A stretch of DNA of 57,097 nucleotides from an uncultured Bacillota bacterium (GCA_949296805.1 CASFPO010000049.1:1-57097), one strand, 5' to 3'. Shown: positions 1-8,635, counted from the stretch's first letter. Numbers and translations are program-made. The notes: generated by a model not told the origin, from the letters alone.

Positions 1-128
1 ACTTCTCTGTTTGATTTGCACTGTACACTTTTGTGCTTGGCTCAATAACTTTAAAGTAAATTGACTTTGTTTGTACTTAATATTTAATTGTCATTGTTCC
101 CTAACTCTTTCCTTGAGTTAGCGTTATT

Positions 129-158
129 ATATTAACATATTCCTCTATCCATTGTCAA
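129..158 (-). promoter_or_regulatory. Strong sigma-A type promoter reading leftward
   Basis: On the minus strand TTGACA (153-158) is followed after 18 bases by TAATAT (129-134). The -35 box is perfect. No coding sequence follows within the window, which fits the leader of an rRNA operon or other gene lying to the left. Confidence 0.55.
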
Positions 159-422
159 CACTTTTTTCTAAATTTTTACCTTTTTTATTATCTTTTTTCC
201 ACTTTCTGCGATACACTAGCGCCCGTTGTGGATTAATGTGAGGAGATATTACTATTTTTTAAAATGATACGCTGTAAAAACTTATTTAATTAATATAGTT
301 TTTGAAAAACTTGGGTTGTCTTTTTCATCTATATATTATAAAAAAACTATGTCAGTAATTACACTTAAGACATAAGTTTGGCACAGCTTTTCCATAGATT
401 TTATGATTTTATATAAAAACAA

Positions 423-445
423 AAAAAGAGGCAACGCCTCTTTTT
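423..445 (-). terminator. Rho-independent terminator
   Basis: AAAAAGAGGC, loop AAC, GCCTCTTTTT: a 10-bp stem with A and T flanks. It lies a few bases beyond the stop of the small minus-strand gene at 450 and would work in either direction. Confidence 0.8.
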
Positions 446-449
446 ATTC

Positions 450-599
450 TTAACATTCAATTTCCTGTTCGGTGGTTTTTTGACGACCTATTTCCCCAAT
501 ATATGTTTTGGTAGGCGACTTTTTTATTGCCTCTTGTATGGCAGATTTATTAGCAACAATAGTGTTTGTTATGTTTATAGTACATGTTATTTTTGGCAT
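450..599 (-). CDS. Small hypothetical protein (49 aa)
   Basis: The start is the ATG at 599, because GGAGGT lies about seven bases upstream; the frame stays open further upstream but without any ribosome binding site. The product opens MPKITCTINIT and is rich in Thr, Ile and Lys, with no membrane segment or known motif. It has its own terminator directly downstream and stands apart from argS. I do not recognise the family. The good ribosome site and terminator make it a real gene more likely than not. Confidence 0.6.
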   Translation of the reverse strand: MPKITCTINITNTIVANKSAIQEAIKKSPTKTYIGEIGRQKTTEQEIEC

Positions 600-672
600 A
601 TATTTTACCTCCGCTAATCTGTCTTTATAATAGCATATTTTTTTGTTTTTGTAAATAGGTTTTTGAAAATTT

Positions 673-2433
673 TCACATTTTTTCTGGAATATCAATTGCA
701 AGTATATCTAGTGCTTGACATAATTTTTTCTTCACAAGCATTAATAGGGCTATATAGCTTTGTTTCTTTTTCTCATCCTTTTCATTAATTACATTTACAT
801 TATTGTAAAAGGTTGAAAAAGCACTTGCTAGGTTGTACGAGGCAAGACACAATGGAGAAAGGGTTTTGTTTGTATAGCATATTTCATAAGATGAGTTTAA
901 CTTTAAAATGTTTTTGATTATGTCTTTAGTCTCTTCATTATAAATTGCAAAATCTTTTGCCTCTGTTACGCCTGTTTTGTTCAATATAGAATTGATTCTG
1001 ACCGCTGTGTACTGTAGATATGGTCCTGTTTTACCTTCAAAAGACAAAAATTTATCTATATCAAATACATAGTCTTTATCAACATTGTTGATAAGGTCCC
1101 CAAATTTCATCGCGCCAACGCCTATAGCTAAAGCAAGGCTACGATTATATTTAACTCCGTTAGATTTTAGCTTCTCTCCTGCACGATTTACAAGAAGATC
1201 GATTATATCTTCAAGCTTTATTGTATCTCCCGAGCGAGTTTTAAATGGTTTCCCATCCTTGCCATTCATTGTACCATAGCCTATATGCAAAAGCTCTTGT
1301 TTCTCAGGCGATATGCCTGACATTTTGCAAACTCTAAAAACCTGTGTAAAATGATTCTTTTGCCTTAAGTCTACTATGTATTCTATCCTATCTAAGTCTT
1401 TAAACATTTGATTGCGCATAAGAATGGTTGCTATGTCAGTAGTTGCATACAACACTCCACCATTATATTTTTTTAGTATGGCTGGAGGCATTGGATTTTT
1501 ATATCTTTGCACTTCATCGTCGCTGGTTTTTGGAATTGGTATATTTTCGCCCTCTATTGCCACATCCACGACCAAAGCACCATCACTAAGCCTACTTAAC
1601 CCTTTATCTTCTATAATCTTAATTGCCTCATCTATATAATCTTGAGCATCACTTTCTCCGAACCACAAATCAAATTCCGCACCTAGTTCGCTATAATGTT
1701 TTTTAATCTCTTTAACTGATACTTCTCTTATTTTTTTATAAATAGTATAATAAGGCTCTTCTTTCTTTTGAATTTTTAGTGTCCACTCATCGGCCTCTTC
1801 TTTAAACTTGGCATCTGTATTTTTTCTTGCACTTGCTTTTGGATAAGCTTCATTAAGCATAGCTAAGGTTATTTCTTTTTCTTCTCCTTGATTAAAATAA
1901 TAATCAAGGTTTCCATCTAGAAAAAGTTGAAGCTCAGTAAGCCCCATCTGCAAACCCCAGTCTCCTAAATGCACATCTGCAATAACCTCGTCTCCTAAAA
2001 ATCTATAAAGTCTTTTCAAGCTCTCTCCAATTATAGGCGAGCGTAAATGCCCTACATGTAAGGCCTTTGCAACATTTGCTCCGCCATAATCTAATAGAAC
2101 CTTTTTCTTATCCTTATGGCAAGGCACACCACCTCGCTTATCAAGTAAAAATTCTTGTCCTAGTTTTTTAAGTTTTTCATCTGTTAGCTTGATATTTATA
2201 AAAGCCGGTCTTGCCACTTCAAAAATATAGTTGTCATTTTTATCAATATTTTTTACAATTTCTTCTGCCATCTCGAAAGGATTTTTTCCTAGTTTTTTCG
2301 CTAGCGCAAAACAATCATTGCATTGAAAATCACTCGCTTTTGGCAAATTAGAAAAAGTAGCGGATATATTTTCGTTATACCCCGCTTTTTTTGCACCATT
2401 GGTAAGCAAAAGATTGAGCTCATCAAAAATCAT
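673..2433 (-). CDS. argS: Arginyl-tRNA synthetase
   Basis: Class I aminoacyl-tRNA synthetase that charges tRNA-Arg with arginine in the cytoplasm. The HIGH-type signature is HVGH (about residues 126-129) inside AKALHVGHLRSP. The KMSKS loop is degenerate (KPFKTRSGD), which is usual for this family. An N-terminal additional domain precedes the catalytic core and a helical anticodon-binding domain ends the protein. Its 586 residues are normal for the family. GGAG precedes the ATG. The gene is last in the minus-strand order dnaX-ybaB-recR-argS, 15 bases after recR, so it is probably co-transcribed from the dnaX promoter. Confidence 0.95.
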   Translation of the reverse strand: MIFDELNLLLTNGAKKAGYNENISATFSNLPKASDFQCNDCFALAKKLGKNPFEMAEEIVKNIDKNDNYIFEVARPAFINIKLTDEKLKKLGQEFLLDKRGGVPCHKDKKKVLLDYGGANVAKALHVGHLRSPIIGESLKRLYRFLGDEVIADVHLGDWGLQMGLTELQLFLDGNLDYYFNQGEEKEITLAMLNEAYPKASARKNTDAKFKEEADEWTLKIQKKEEPYYTIYKKIREVSVKEIKKHYSELGAEFDLWFGESDAQDYIDEAIKIIEDKGLSRLSDGALVVDVAIEGENIPIPKTSDDEVQRYKNPMPPAILKKYNGGVLYATTDIATILMRNQMFKDLDRIEYIVDLRQKNHFTQVFRVCKMSGISPEKQELLHIGYGTMNGKDGKPFKTRSGDTIKLEDIIDLLVNRAGEKLKSNGVKYNRSLALAIGVGAMKFGDLINNVDKDYVFDIDKFLSFEGKTGPYLQYTAVRINSILNKTGVTEAKDFAIYNEETKDIIKNILKLNSSYEICYTNKTLSPLCLASYNLASAFSTFYNNVNVINEKDEKKKQSYIALLMLVKKKLCQALDILAIDIPEKM

Positions 2434-2448
2434 ATTATCTCCAAATTA

Positions 2449-3036
2449 TTATAGTTGCTTGCGATCTTCAAGCGCTTTAGATAATGTCACTTCATCAGCA
2501 TATTCAAGATCACTGCCCATAGATACCCCCTGAGCTAGCCTTGACACTTTAACACCAAGTGGTTTGAGAAGCTTTGCTATATACATAGCTGTAGCATCCC
2601 CCTCTACATCTGGATTGGTTGCCATTATCACTTCCTCAACATTATCTTCTTGCACCCGAGAAAGAAGCTCTTTTATCTTTATATCATTCGGTCCTCTTCT
2701 TTCTAGTGGACTAATTGTGCCAAAAAGCACATGGTAGACTCCATCATATGTTTTTACTTTTTCCATCGATAAAATATCTTTAGGCTCGGCTACCACACAT
2801 ATCACTTTATGATTTCTTTTTTCACAGATTGTGCACACATCTTGATCTGTAAAATTGCCACACACTTTGCAAAAACCTATCTTTTCTTTTGCCTCAAGTA
2901 TGGCATTTGCAAAATTTGTAGCTCTCTCCTTTTTGCCCTCGATGATTGAAAAAGCATAACGCTGAGCTGTTTTATACCCCACGCCCGGAAGCGACCTAAA
3001 CTGTTCAATAAGTTTTTCTATCAGATCTTCTTGCAT
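2449..3036 (-). CDS. recR: Recombination mediator protein RecR
   Basis: RecR acts with RecO and RecF to load RecA at gaps and damaged forks. The 195 residues show the family order: an N-terminal helix-hairpin-helix region ([14 protein letters not shown]), a four-cysteine zinc finger ([16 protein letters not shown], about residues 57-72), and a Toprim domain beginning [10 protein letters not shown] with the later acidic motif [11 protein letters not shown]. Length is standard. It sits between ybaB and argS, the usual Bacillota dnaX-ybaB-recR arrangement, and the short spacing suggests one transcript. Confidence 0.96.
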   Translation of the reverse strand: MQEDLIEKLIEQFRSLPGVGYKTAQRYAFSIIEGKKERATNFANAILEAKEKIGFCKVCGNFTDQDVCTICEKRNHKVICVVAEPKDILSMEKVKTYDGVYHVLFGTISPLERRGPNDIKIKELLSRVQEDNVEEVIMATNPDVEGDATAMYIAKLLKPLGVKVSRLAQGVSMGSDLEYADEVTLSKALEDRKQL

Positions 3037-3055
3037 TAAATTTACCGCCTCTGTT

Positions 3056-3379
3056 TTACATCATCCCTGGAATATTAGGCATATTTTCTTTTTCTTTTCT
3101 ATTAATTTGCCCTAAGGCGTCATTAACAGCTGAAACGATTAGATCTTCAAGCATTTCAACATCTTCCGGATCAACTACTTGTGGATTAATAGTTATTGAC
3201 TTTAGGGTACGATTCCCCATCATCTTCACTTCAACCATTCCTCCACCTACAGAGGAACTAAATTCGCTTTCTTCAAGTTCTTGCTTTGCTTTCGACATAT
3301 CCTCTTGCATTTTTTGCGCTTGTCGCATCAAATTATTTAAATTTGCACCACCAAATCCACCAAAATTATTATATCCCAT
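3056..3379 (-). CDS. ybaB: YbaB/EbfC nucleoid-associated protein
   Basis: Small DNA-binding protein of the YbaB/EbfC family (107 residues). It has the typical start ([24 protein letters not shown]), the central [14 protein letters not shown] strand region and the acidic helix [20 protein letters not shown] chose the ATG at 3379 over an upstream in-frame start because AAAGGAGG lies at ideal distance. That ribosome binding site overlaps the last codons of the tau reading frame of dnaX, whose stop is at 3381-3383, so the two genes are probably translationally coupled. Confidence 0.93.
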   Translation of the reverse strand: MGYNNFGGFGGANLNNLMRQAQKMQEDMSKAKQELEESEFSSSVGGGMVEVKMMGNRTLKSITINPQVVDPEDVEMLEDLIVSAVNDALGQINRKEKENMPNIPGMM

Positions 3380-3380
3380 T

Positions 3381-4831
3381 TTATTTTCCTCCTTTAATAA
3401 CGAGATTTTCTCCAAATAAATCTTTTAGTTTTTCTATATCTTTCTCTTGTGTGGAAAGTTCCTCTTTTTTTACATTTATATCAATTTCATGGTCTAAACC
3501 CTGCCATTTTAAAGCATTTTCAAGTTCACGCTTGCCTTCGCTAAGCAAGTTATATATCATTCCATCTGATATATTTATAATTAACTTATTTTCTTTTAAT
3601 TCTACATCTGTTATATCTCCGCACGCTACTTGAAGTGCTATCTGTCTTCTCTCTTTTAGGTATAATACAAGTTTTCCCCAAATATTTTTAGCACTAAGCG
3701 TGCCTGTATACGCTTGCGATTTCAGTTTTTTTTTACATCTTCACTAGGCAGGTCTTCTAGCAAGCCAAGCGCAAGTGTTTCGAGTAGCAATCTTGGTGAC
3801 AAGGTATATCGCAGTTCATTTTCTGCTCCACCAAAAGTCTGCATATATCTTATTAAAGTTTTTTCATCAAAGTTTTTTGCCTGCTCTGACAATTTTTGAA
3901 AAGCCTCCTCTGGCAAATTTAAAATTTCGTTAGGCTTTGCGCAAGACTTAATAACCAGCAAATTTCTCGCCTGTTTTGAAAGTTCTTTTACAAACATAGA
4001 AAGATTTTTTGAGTTGTCAATCTCATTTACAAACTCAAGCAAAGCACCAATGTTTTTATCCCTTAGTATATCAAAAAAATTAATAAGCAAATCATAGTCA
4101 GTTGTACCCAGAATACTTTGAACACTTTCACAAGTTATCTTATTTTCGTTATAAGCAACTACACTATCTGCAATTGACAGTGTGTCCCTCACGCTTCCTT
4201 CTCCAGCCGAAGCTATTAATCTTAAAGCATCGTTATCATATGGTATATTTTCTCTATCAAAAATATTTTGAAGAAGGCTTGTTAGCTTCTCGGTAGAAAC
4301 CAAACGGAAATCAAAACGGATACATCTTGACAATATAGTTGCAGGCAACTTATGTGCCTCTGTTGTAGCAAGAACAAATATCACATATGCAGGAGGCTCT
4401 TCCAAAGTTTTTAACAGTGCATTAAAGGCACTATCTGTCAGCATATGAACTTCGTCAATAATATAAACTTTATATTTTGCACCCACTGGGGTAAATTTTA
4501 CTTTTTCTCGAATTTCACGAATGTCATCAACTCGATTATTAGATGCGGCGTCGATTTCAATGATATTTATATCATTCTCACTTTCAAGACGTTTGCACGT
4601 TGGGCATTGTCCACAAGGCGAACCTTGTTTGTTGTTTTCGCAATTGACAGCCCTTGCCAAAATACGTGCAACTGAGGTTTTGCCAATTCCTCGTGCCCCT
4701 GTAAAAAGATAAGCATGACCAATCTTTCCGCTTGCTATTTGATTTGCAAGTGCCTTTGTGATATGTTCTTGCCCTATGACCTCTTGAAAGCTTCTTGGTC
4801 GGTACTTTCTATATAGTGCTAAATGCTCCAT
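3381..4831 (-). CDS. dnaX: DNA polymerase III tau subunit (frameshifted dnaX product)
   Basis: Shifting -1 at the A9 run (3726-3734) leaves an uninterrupted frame down to TAA at 3381-3383, which adds 114 codons and gives about 483 residues. I translated this extension by hand. It starts KLKSQAYTGTLSAKNIWGKL and ends GENLVIKGGK, as expected for the C-terminal part of tau that binds the polymerase alpha subunit and DnaB. Without the shift, 340 bases between dnaX and ybaB would be unexplained. A single-base sequencing error in the homopolymer would give the same picture, but programmed or transcriptional slippage at dnaX is well known (E. coli, Thermus). Confidence 0.75.
3696..3734 (-). promoter_or_regulatory. 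dnaX slippage site with downstream stem-loop
   Basis: Nine consecutive A residues (minus strand, 3734 to 3726) end at the gamma stop codon. Ten bases beyond the run a 6-bp stem (AAGCGT/ACGCTT, 3710-3715 with 3696-3701, 8-base loop) can form, at about the spacing used by -1 frameshift stimulators. I see no Shine-Dalgarno-like stimulator upstream. Nine A residues also resemble the Thermus dnaX case, where the polymerase slips instead of the ribosome. Confidence 0.6.
3722..4831 (-). CDS. dnaX: DNA polymerase III gamma form (DnaX clamp loader ATPase)
   Basis: Clamp-loader ATPase of the replisome. The frame-0 product of 369 residues carries the Walker A motif GARGIGKT (about 45-52), a four-cysteine zinc module (C64, C73, C76, C79), the Walker B box IIDEVHM and the SRC sensor (LSRCIRF). 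It ends right after the slippery run: GTA AAA AAA AAC TGA. That makes it gamma-like, containing the ATPase and collar domains but no tau tail. AAGGAG precedes the ATG and the promoter at 4852-4880 precedes that. First gene of the dnaX-ybaB-recR-argS operon. Confidence 0.93.
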   Translation of the reverse strand: MEHLALYRKYRPRSFQEVIGQEHITKALANQIASGKIGHAYLFTGARGIGKTSVARILARAVNCENNKQGSPCGQCPTCKRLESENDINIIEIDAASNNRVDDIREIREKVKFTPVGAKYKVYIIDEVHMLTDSAFNALLKTLEEPPAYVIFVLATTEAHKLPATILSRCIRFDFRLVSTEKLTSLLQNIFDRENIPYDNDALRLIASAGEGSVRDTLSIADSVVAYNENKITCESVQSILGTTDYDLLINFFDILRDKNIGALLEFVNEIDNSKNLSMFVKELSKQARNLLVIKSCAKPNEILNLPEEAFQKLSEQAKNFDEKTLIRYMQTFGGAENELRYTLSPRLLLETLALGLLEDLPSEDVKKN

Positions 4832-4851
4832 AACTCTCCTTAAGTATCTTT

Positions 4852-4880
4852 ATTATACATTTTTATTTTTTGTTTGTAAA
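4852..4880 (-). promoter_or_regulatory. Promoter of the dnaX-ybaB-recR-argS operon
   Basis: Minus strand: TTTACA (4875-4880), 17-base spacer, TATAAT (4852-4857), about 20 bases upstream of the dnaX ATG. Confidence 0.7.
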
Positions 4881-4881
4881 T

Positions 4882-4908
4882 AAAAAATCGGCGAATGCCG
4901 AATTTTAT
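4882..4908 (-). terminator. Rho-independent terminator
   Basis: TCGGC, loop GAAT, GCCGA, flanked by A and T runs. It directly follows the stop of the minus-strand gene at 4915 and separates it from the dnaX promoter. Confidence 0.75.
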
Positions 4909-4914
4909 TGTAAA

Positions 4915-5241
4915 TTATAGCCTTACACCATTATCAGCAATTAAGTTGTCCTTTTCATAAACAAGCATTTGCAATTTTGAGCCAAAAGAATTGCTTTTGC
5001 ACTTTAAGTTATATTCAATATTATCTATATTAAAGAAATAGCTTTCTCCTTGAATAAGATTAGGCATATAAAAACTTTTATTTAGTTTTTTATCTACATA
5101 AACTTTTATATATGCTCCAGCATTTTTAATCAATACTTCTCTCTTTCCAACTTTAAATTTAAAAGTTTTTCGCATAATAAAATATGTCGTAATCACAAAG
5201 CACGCAAACAATAAAAGTATAACAATAAATGCAATTAACAT
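4915..5241 (-). CDS. Hypothetical single-pass membrane protein
   Basis: The 108 residues start with one hydrophobic segment (about residues 2-23, LIAFIVILLLFACFVITTYF). A basic, beta-rich domain (KFKVGKREVLIKNAG) follows and probably lies outside the membrane or at its face. No family is recognised. AAAGGAG precedes the ATG. It is the last gene of a minus-strand group with the nitroreductase upstream (11-base gap) and is closed by the terminator at 4882-4908. Confidence 0.7.
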   Translation of the reverse strand: MLIAFIVILLLFACFVITTYFIMRKTFKFKVGKREVLIKNAGAYIKVYVDKKLNKSFYMPNLIQGESYFFNIDNIEYNLKCKSNSFGSKLQMLVYEKDNLIADNGVRL

Positions 5242-5252
5242 AAGTTTCTCCT

Positions 5253-5933
5253 TTAATCTACATAATGAAAATTATCTGCTCCAGCCCCTAATTCAAAGTG
5301 AAGTTTTACAATGCCATAGTCTATTTTGGAATATTCTCCTCCAAGATTTTTAATTCTCACTCCACTTTCGCCAACTCTTTCGATATAAAACTGTTGCTGA
5401 TTGCGAGCGGTAGGCGCTTTACTTGCTATTTCCACACCTTTTTTAAACCATTCAGGGCTATCGGCAGTTATACTTGAGAGTTCGATTAAACTTTTACTAT
5501 TATGAGCAAAACCTTGCGTTTTGCCATAACCTATTGAGATAATTGCAACCAATTTTTCTCCCTTTAAAATTTTGCACCTATCTAAAACACTCCTTTTATT
5601 AAAAGTAAGCGCTATCCAGCAACTGTTTAAACCTAAAGTTTGTGCTTTTAATAGACATTTTTGTCCATAATATCCAGTAAGCTCTTCAAGTTTTGGGTTT
5701 GACGTCTTTCCTATCAAGGCAATATAGCTATGCACACCTTCAAAAGTGCCATAATGAACCTCTAGCCCACAAAAAGCTTCTCGGTCATTTGATATAAGTT
5801 GAAATTTTAGTCCACTTTCATAATTTTGTGCATCAATATACTCTTGAAGAAGTTTAAGTTTGTCTTCCTCTATATCTTTATCAAGATAGTTTCTTACAGT
5901 ATGACGCTTGTCAATTGCCTCTAAAAAATCCAT
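5253..5933 (-). CDS. Putative nitroreductase (TM1586-type)
   Basis: FMN-dependent nitroreductase-fold protein of 226 residues. The start, MDFLEAIDKRHTVRNY, is the family's N-terminal motif, and KAPTARNQQQF late in the protein matches the PxAxNxQ cofactor-site motif. The overall pattern, with two half-domains in one chain and the ending YGIVKLHFELGAG, is that of the TM1586-like nitroreductases, which are probably single-chain versions of the normally dimeric fold. The substrate is unknown. Its start lies 18 bases after the end of the SecB-like gene upstream, so the genes may be co-transcribed. Confidence 0.85.
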   Translation of the reverse strand: MDFLEAIDKRHTVRNYLDKDIEEDKLKLLQEYIDAQNYESGLKFQLISNDREAFCGLEVHYGTFEGVHSYIALIGKTSNPKLEELTGYYGQKCLLKAQTLGLNSCWIALTFNKRSVLDRCKILKGEKLVAIISIGYGKTQGFAHNSKSLIELSSITADSPEWFKKGVEIASKAPTARNQQQFYIERVGESGVRIKNLGGEYSKIDYGIVKLHFELGAGADNFHYVD

Positions 5934-5951
5934 TTCCCCTCCCTTTTATAT

Positions 5952-6347
5952 TTATTGTGGAAACTGTACAACAGGTGCAGTAACCATTGGACCAATTTGA
6001 GACTGCACTGTCAGCTCACTTAAAACACATGAGATATGACTTGCAAGAACTCTTGACACTGGGCCATTTTTAAAAAATTCCACAGGGTCTTCAATGTTTT
6101 CATACTCAGTAGTGTTGATAATAATCTCCACTCCAATAGTAACCTCTATTGAAAAAATACAATCAGGCTCAGGTTTTACAAATCTAGTTAAAAACACTTT
6201 TACAGCATCAGAACGAAGCCTTTCCACCTTCATCTCATCCCAAACTCGCATATTGATAGTGCTACTTGGTTGAGGTTCTCCTAATCTTTGATAATCTACC
6301 TTTTCTAAAATTGGTTTAAAATTCATATTTCTAATTGCGTTTGCCAT
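5952..6347 (-). CDS. Hypothetical protein, possibly SecB-like fold
   Basis: The 131 residues have no signal peptide. The layout resembles the SecB export-chaperone fold: an N-terminal beta stretch, a central strand pair (CIFSIEVTIGVEI), an EFFKNGP turn, a helix (VSRVLASHISCVLSELTVQ) and a proline-rich end (GPMVTAPVVQFPQ). No residue signature proves it, and true SecB is rare in Bacillota, so this is a fold-level guess. AAGGAG precedes the ATG. It heads the group with the nitroreductase gene downstream. Confidence 0.5.
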   Translation of the reverse strand: MANAIRNMNFKPILEKVDYQRLGEPQPSSTINMRVWDEMKVERLRSDAVKVFLTRFVKPEPDCIFSIEVTIGVEIIINTTEYENIEDPVEFFKNGPVSRVLASHISCVLSELTVQSQIGPMVTAPVVQFPQ

Positions 6348-6438
6348 AATATTCTCCTTTATGCACTAAATGAATTAGTATTATTTTATCACATATTTAA
6401 AAATTAATCAATCGTTTTTTTATTTATCTTAATAAATA

Positions 6439-6459
6439 GACATCTCGCAAGGAGATGTC
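6439..6459 (-). terminator. Probable terminator hairpin
   Basis: GACATCTC, 5-base loop, GAGATGTC. It lies directly beyond the stop of the SDR gene (6472, minus strand); the T tract after it is weak. Confidence 0.5.
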
Positions 6460-6471
6460 CCTTTATAAGCC

Positions 6472-7260
6472 TTATTTATTTTTATACTTTTTCTTTAATT
6501 TTTGTTGACCTATCCAAGTTGCCATAACCAGCTTTTTAGGAAGAAGATTTACAAGGCGAACCTGACTTCTTGCTATAAACCCACAGATAGAAAGCTCCTT
6601 GCCTTTTCTACTATCTTTGATAGCTTTTTTAACTACCCTCTCAGGTTCATACATCGCCGCATAAAAAGTAACCACCTCATGTTTGGCTTTAGTATCCTTA
6701 GCCCTATTAAAGAAAGCTGTTTTTGTCCAAAATGGACAAACACAGGTTACCTTAATCTTTCTTGATTTAAGCTCTTGATTTAAAGCTCTTGAATAGCTTA
6801 CAACAAATGCTTTGCTAGCTCCATAAACTGCCATATATGGAATAGGTTGAAATCCTGCAACCGAGGCAATCTCTACTATCCTTCCGCCTTCGCTCATATA
6901 CGGCAAAACATACTCAGTCATTTGAAGAAGAGCCTTGCAGTTAAGATCAACCATATTTGCTGAGTCCTTAACGTCAATCTCATCATATCTGCCAAACTTT
7001 CCAAAACCAGAACAGTTTACAAGAAACTTTACATTAGGTTTTTCTTCTTCAAGTTTATTTCTGATTACATCAAAGCTTTCCTCTTTTGTAAGGTCAAGGT
7101 CAAAGCCTATAAAAGGCGTTTTTGTCTCTTCTTTTACCTTGTTAAGAGCCTCTTGCCCAAGACCTATTCCCCAAAACTCATCAAATTGACCATCAAGTTG
7201 TCTAACAAACTCTCTTCCCATTCCAGACGATGCCCCTGTAATTATTGCTATATTTTTCAT
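6472..7260 (-). CDS. Short-chain dehydrogenase/reductase
   Basis: NAD(P)-dependent oxidoreductase of the classical SDR family, 262 residues. The nucleotide-binding motif TGASSGMG is at residues 8-15, the NCSG strand in the middle, and the catalytic Ser (EIASVAG) and YxxxK (YGASK) follow in the right order. The basic tail (QQKLKKKYKNK) and the RSQVRLVNLLPKKLV stretch could form a peripheral membrane-binding end. The substrate cannot be told. A GGAG ribosome site precedes the ATG and a hairpin follows the stop, so it may be its own unit or follow the ARH gene 28 bases upstream. Confidence 0.88.
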   Translation of the reverse strand: MKNIAIITGASSGMGREFVRQLDGQFDEFWGIGLGQEALNKVKEETKTPFIGFDLDLTKEESFDVIRNKLEEEKPNVKFLVNCSGFGKFGRYDEIDVKDSANMVDLNCKALLQMTEYVLPYMSEGGRIVEIASVAGFQPIPYMAVYGASKAFVVSYSRALNQELKSRKIKVTCVCPFWTKTAFFNRAKDTKAKHEVVTFYAAMYEPERVVKKAIKDSRKGKELSICGFIARSQVRLVNLLPKKLVMATWIGQQKLKKKYKNK

Positions 7261-7288
7261 AAAATCTCCTTTTACCCATTAAATTGTG

Positions 7289-8425
7289 CTACTTTTTTAT
7301 TATTCCCTTTAAATAAGTATCAAGATACTCAAAGGCCTTATTTTTAAATTCTTTTGTCACTTTGTAAAATTGCCCAGCAATTGCACACGAAATTGCACAA
7401 AGCGTGTCGCTGTCTCCACCAATTGAAATGCTTGTCCTTAAACAGTCTTCAAAACTGTTTGAAATTAAAAAACAATAGATCGCTTGAGGCACTGTTCCTT
7501 GACAAGTTTCATTAAACTTGTAGTTCTTTCTTAAAGTTTCATAATCAAAGTCTAATTTGTAATAATTCTCTTCAATATACTTCTTGATCTCTTCTTTGCT
7601 TTTCTTCTTTTTTGCAAGAAAGATTGCAACCGCAGTAGCCTCTGCCCCTTTGATACCTTCTCGATGATTATGTGTTACTCTGGTCACTTCATTGCTAAGT
7701 TTTTTTACTTGATTTATATCTTGAGCAAACATCGCCACAGCACTTATCCTCATTGCCGAGCCATTTCCAAAACTTTCATATGGCGATTGACTTTCAGAAA
7801 ATAGCCAATTTTTAAAGTCAGTTCCATAGCCACAATTTTCATATTTTCTACCAACTTCATTTATGCAAATTTTTGTCTGCTGAAAAAGATTGCTATAATC
7901 TCCCTTGCAATCTCTGAATGCTTTGTACACTGCCAAAGAAAGCACTGTGTCGTCAGTAAATTTACATTCTTTTGTAAACAAAGGACACTCTTTTGTGCGA
8001 ATATTGTTATTTTCATATGTCGACCCTGCAATGTCGCCAACAATTGCACCAATCAGCGGGCTTTTATCCAATCTTTTTTTGCTGATTTTTTTATCTTTAA
8101 TCGCCTGCTTTTCTTCTATTTTCAACCTTTCAACTTCGGCAATCTCATCATCTTTTAAAAGCATATCTCCAATACGTGTAACCACAGAACCTGCAACAAT
8201 CATAAGTATAAAAGGCACTGCAACCATCCACGCAACAAAGGCATCTTCCGTTTTAGTCTCAAAGAAAAGCACAAAAAATGTTATAAACGAGGCAACAAAA
8301 CCTGCGAGTCCAATACCAAGCGTCAAACCACCAGCAATCAAATATATCTTTTTAATCTTTTTGGCTTGTTCTTCATTATGTTTTGCCCTTACCCTATCAT
8401 TAATCTTTTTAATATAACTCTCCAT
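7289..8425 (-). CDS. Membrane-anchored ADP-ribosylglycohydrolase
   Basis: The C-terminal 255 residues or so are an ADP-ribosylglycohydrolase (DraG/ARH) domain that would remove ADP-ribose from proteins or other targets. Binuclear metal-site motifs are in order: GDIAGSTYE, FTDDTV, the GNGSAMR loop, THNHREGIKGAEA and, near the end, GGDSDT. Unlike a plain DraG it has an N-terminal extension with two hydrophobic segments (about residues 27-53 and 63-85) and a charged linker, so the enzyme is tied to the inner membrane with its catalytic domain probably in the cytoplasm. No ADP-ribosyltransferase is visible next to it. Confidence 0.88.
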   Translation of the reverse strand: MESYIKKINDRVRAKHNEEQAKKIKKIYLIAGGLTLGIGLAGFVASFITFFVLFFETKTEDAFVAWMVAVPFILMIVAGSVVTRIGDMLLKDDEIAEVERLKIEEKQAIKDKKISKKRLDKSPLIGAIVGDIAGSTYENNNIRTKECPLFTKECKFTDDTVLSLAVYKAFRDCKGDYSNLFQQTKICINEVGRKYENCGYGTDFKNWLFSESQSPYESFGNGSAMRISAVAMFAQDINQVKKLSNEVTRVTHNHREGIKGAEATAVAIFLAKKKKSKEEIKKYIEENYYKLDFDYETLRKNYKFNETCQGTVPQAIYCFLISNSFEDCLRTSISIGGDSDTLCAISCAIAGQFYKVTKEFKNKAFEYLDTYLKGIIKK

Positions 8426-8604
8426 AACTTATCCTTTATATTTTTAATATTATCATAATTGTTTAAAAAAAGTAAACAAATTTACAAATCTACTTTAAAA
8501 TGTTACAAAAAATGTCAATTTATCAACAAGTATAAAATAATTACTAAAACTTTAAAAAATTTTGCTTTTACAAAATAAAGAATTTAACCTTTTAATAAAA
8601 ATAC

Positions 8605-8633
8605 TTGCAAAAAGATAAAATATAATGTATAAT
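8605..8633 (+). promoter_or_regulatory. Promoter for the tRNA-Leu transcript
   Basis: TTGCAA (8605-8610), 17-base spacer, TATAAT (8628-8633). The next gene on this strand is tRNA-Leu at 8848, so the transcript would carry a leader of roughly 200 bases. Confidence 0.6.
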
Positions 8634-8635
8634 AA

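Larger units (their letters stand above)
1..449. other. Intergenic leader region at left edge
   Basis: No convincing gene is seen here. The stretch holds a strong leftward promoter (129-158), a 7-bp stem-loop just downstream of it (CTAACTC/GAGTTAG, 103-123) and, at its right end, the terminator of the small gene at 450. Bases 159-422 show nothing recognisable. The leftward transcript begins with a stem-loop and ends at the window edge in sequence that could precede a 16S rRNA start (its last bases read CAGAGAAGT), so a leftward rRNA operon or another strongly expressed gene is the likely neighbour. Confidence 0.4.
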
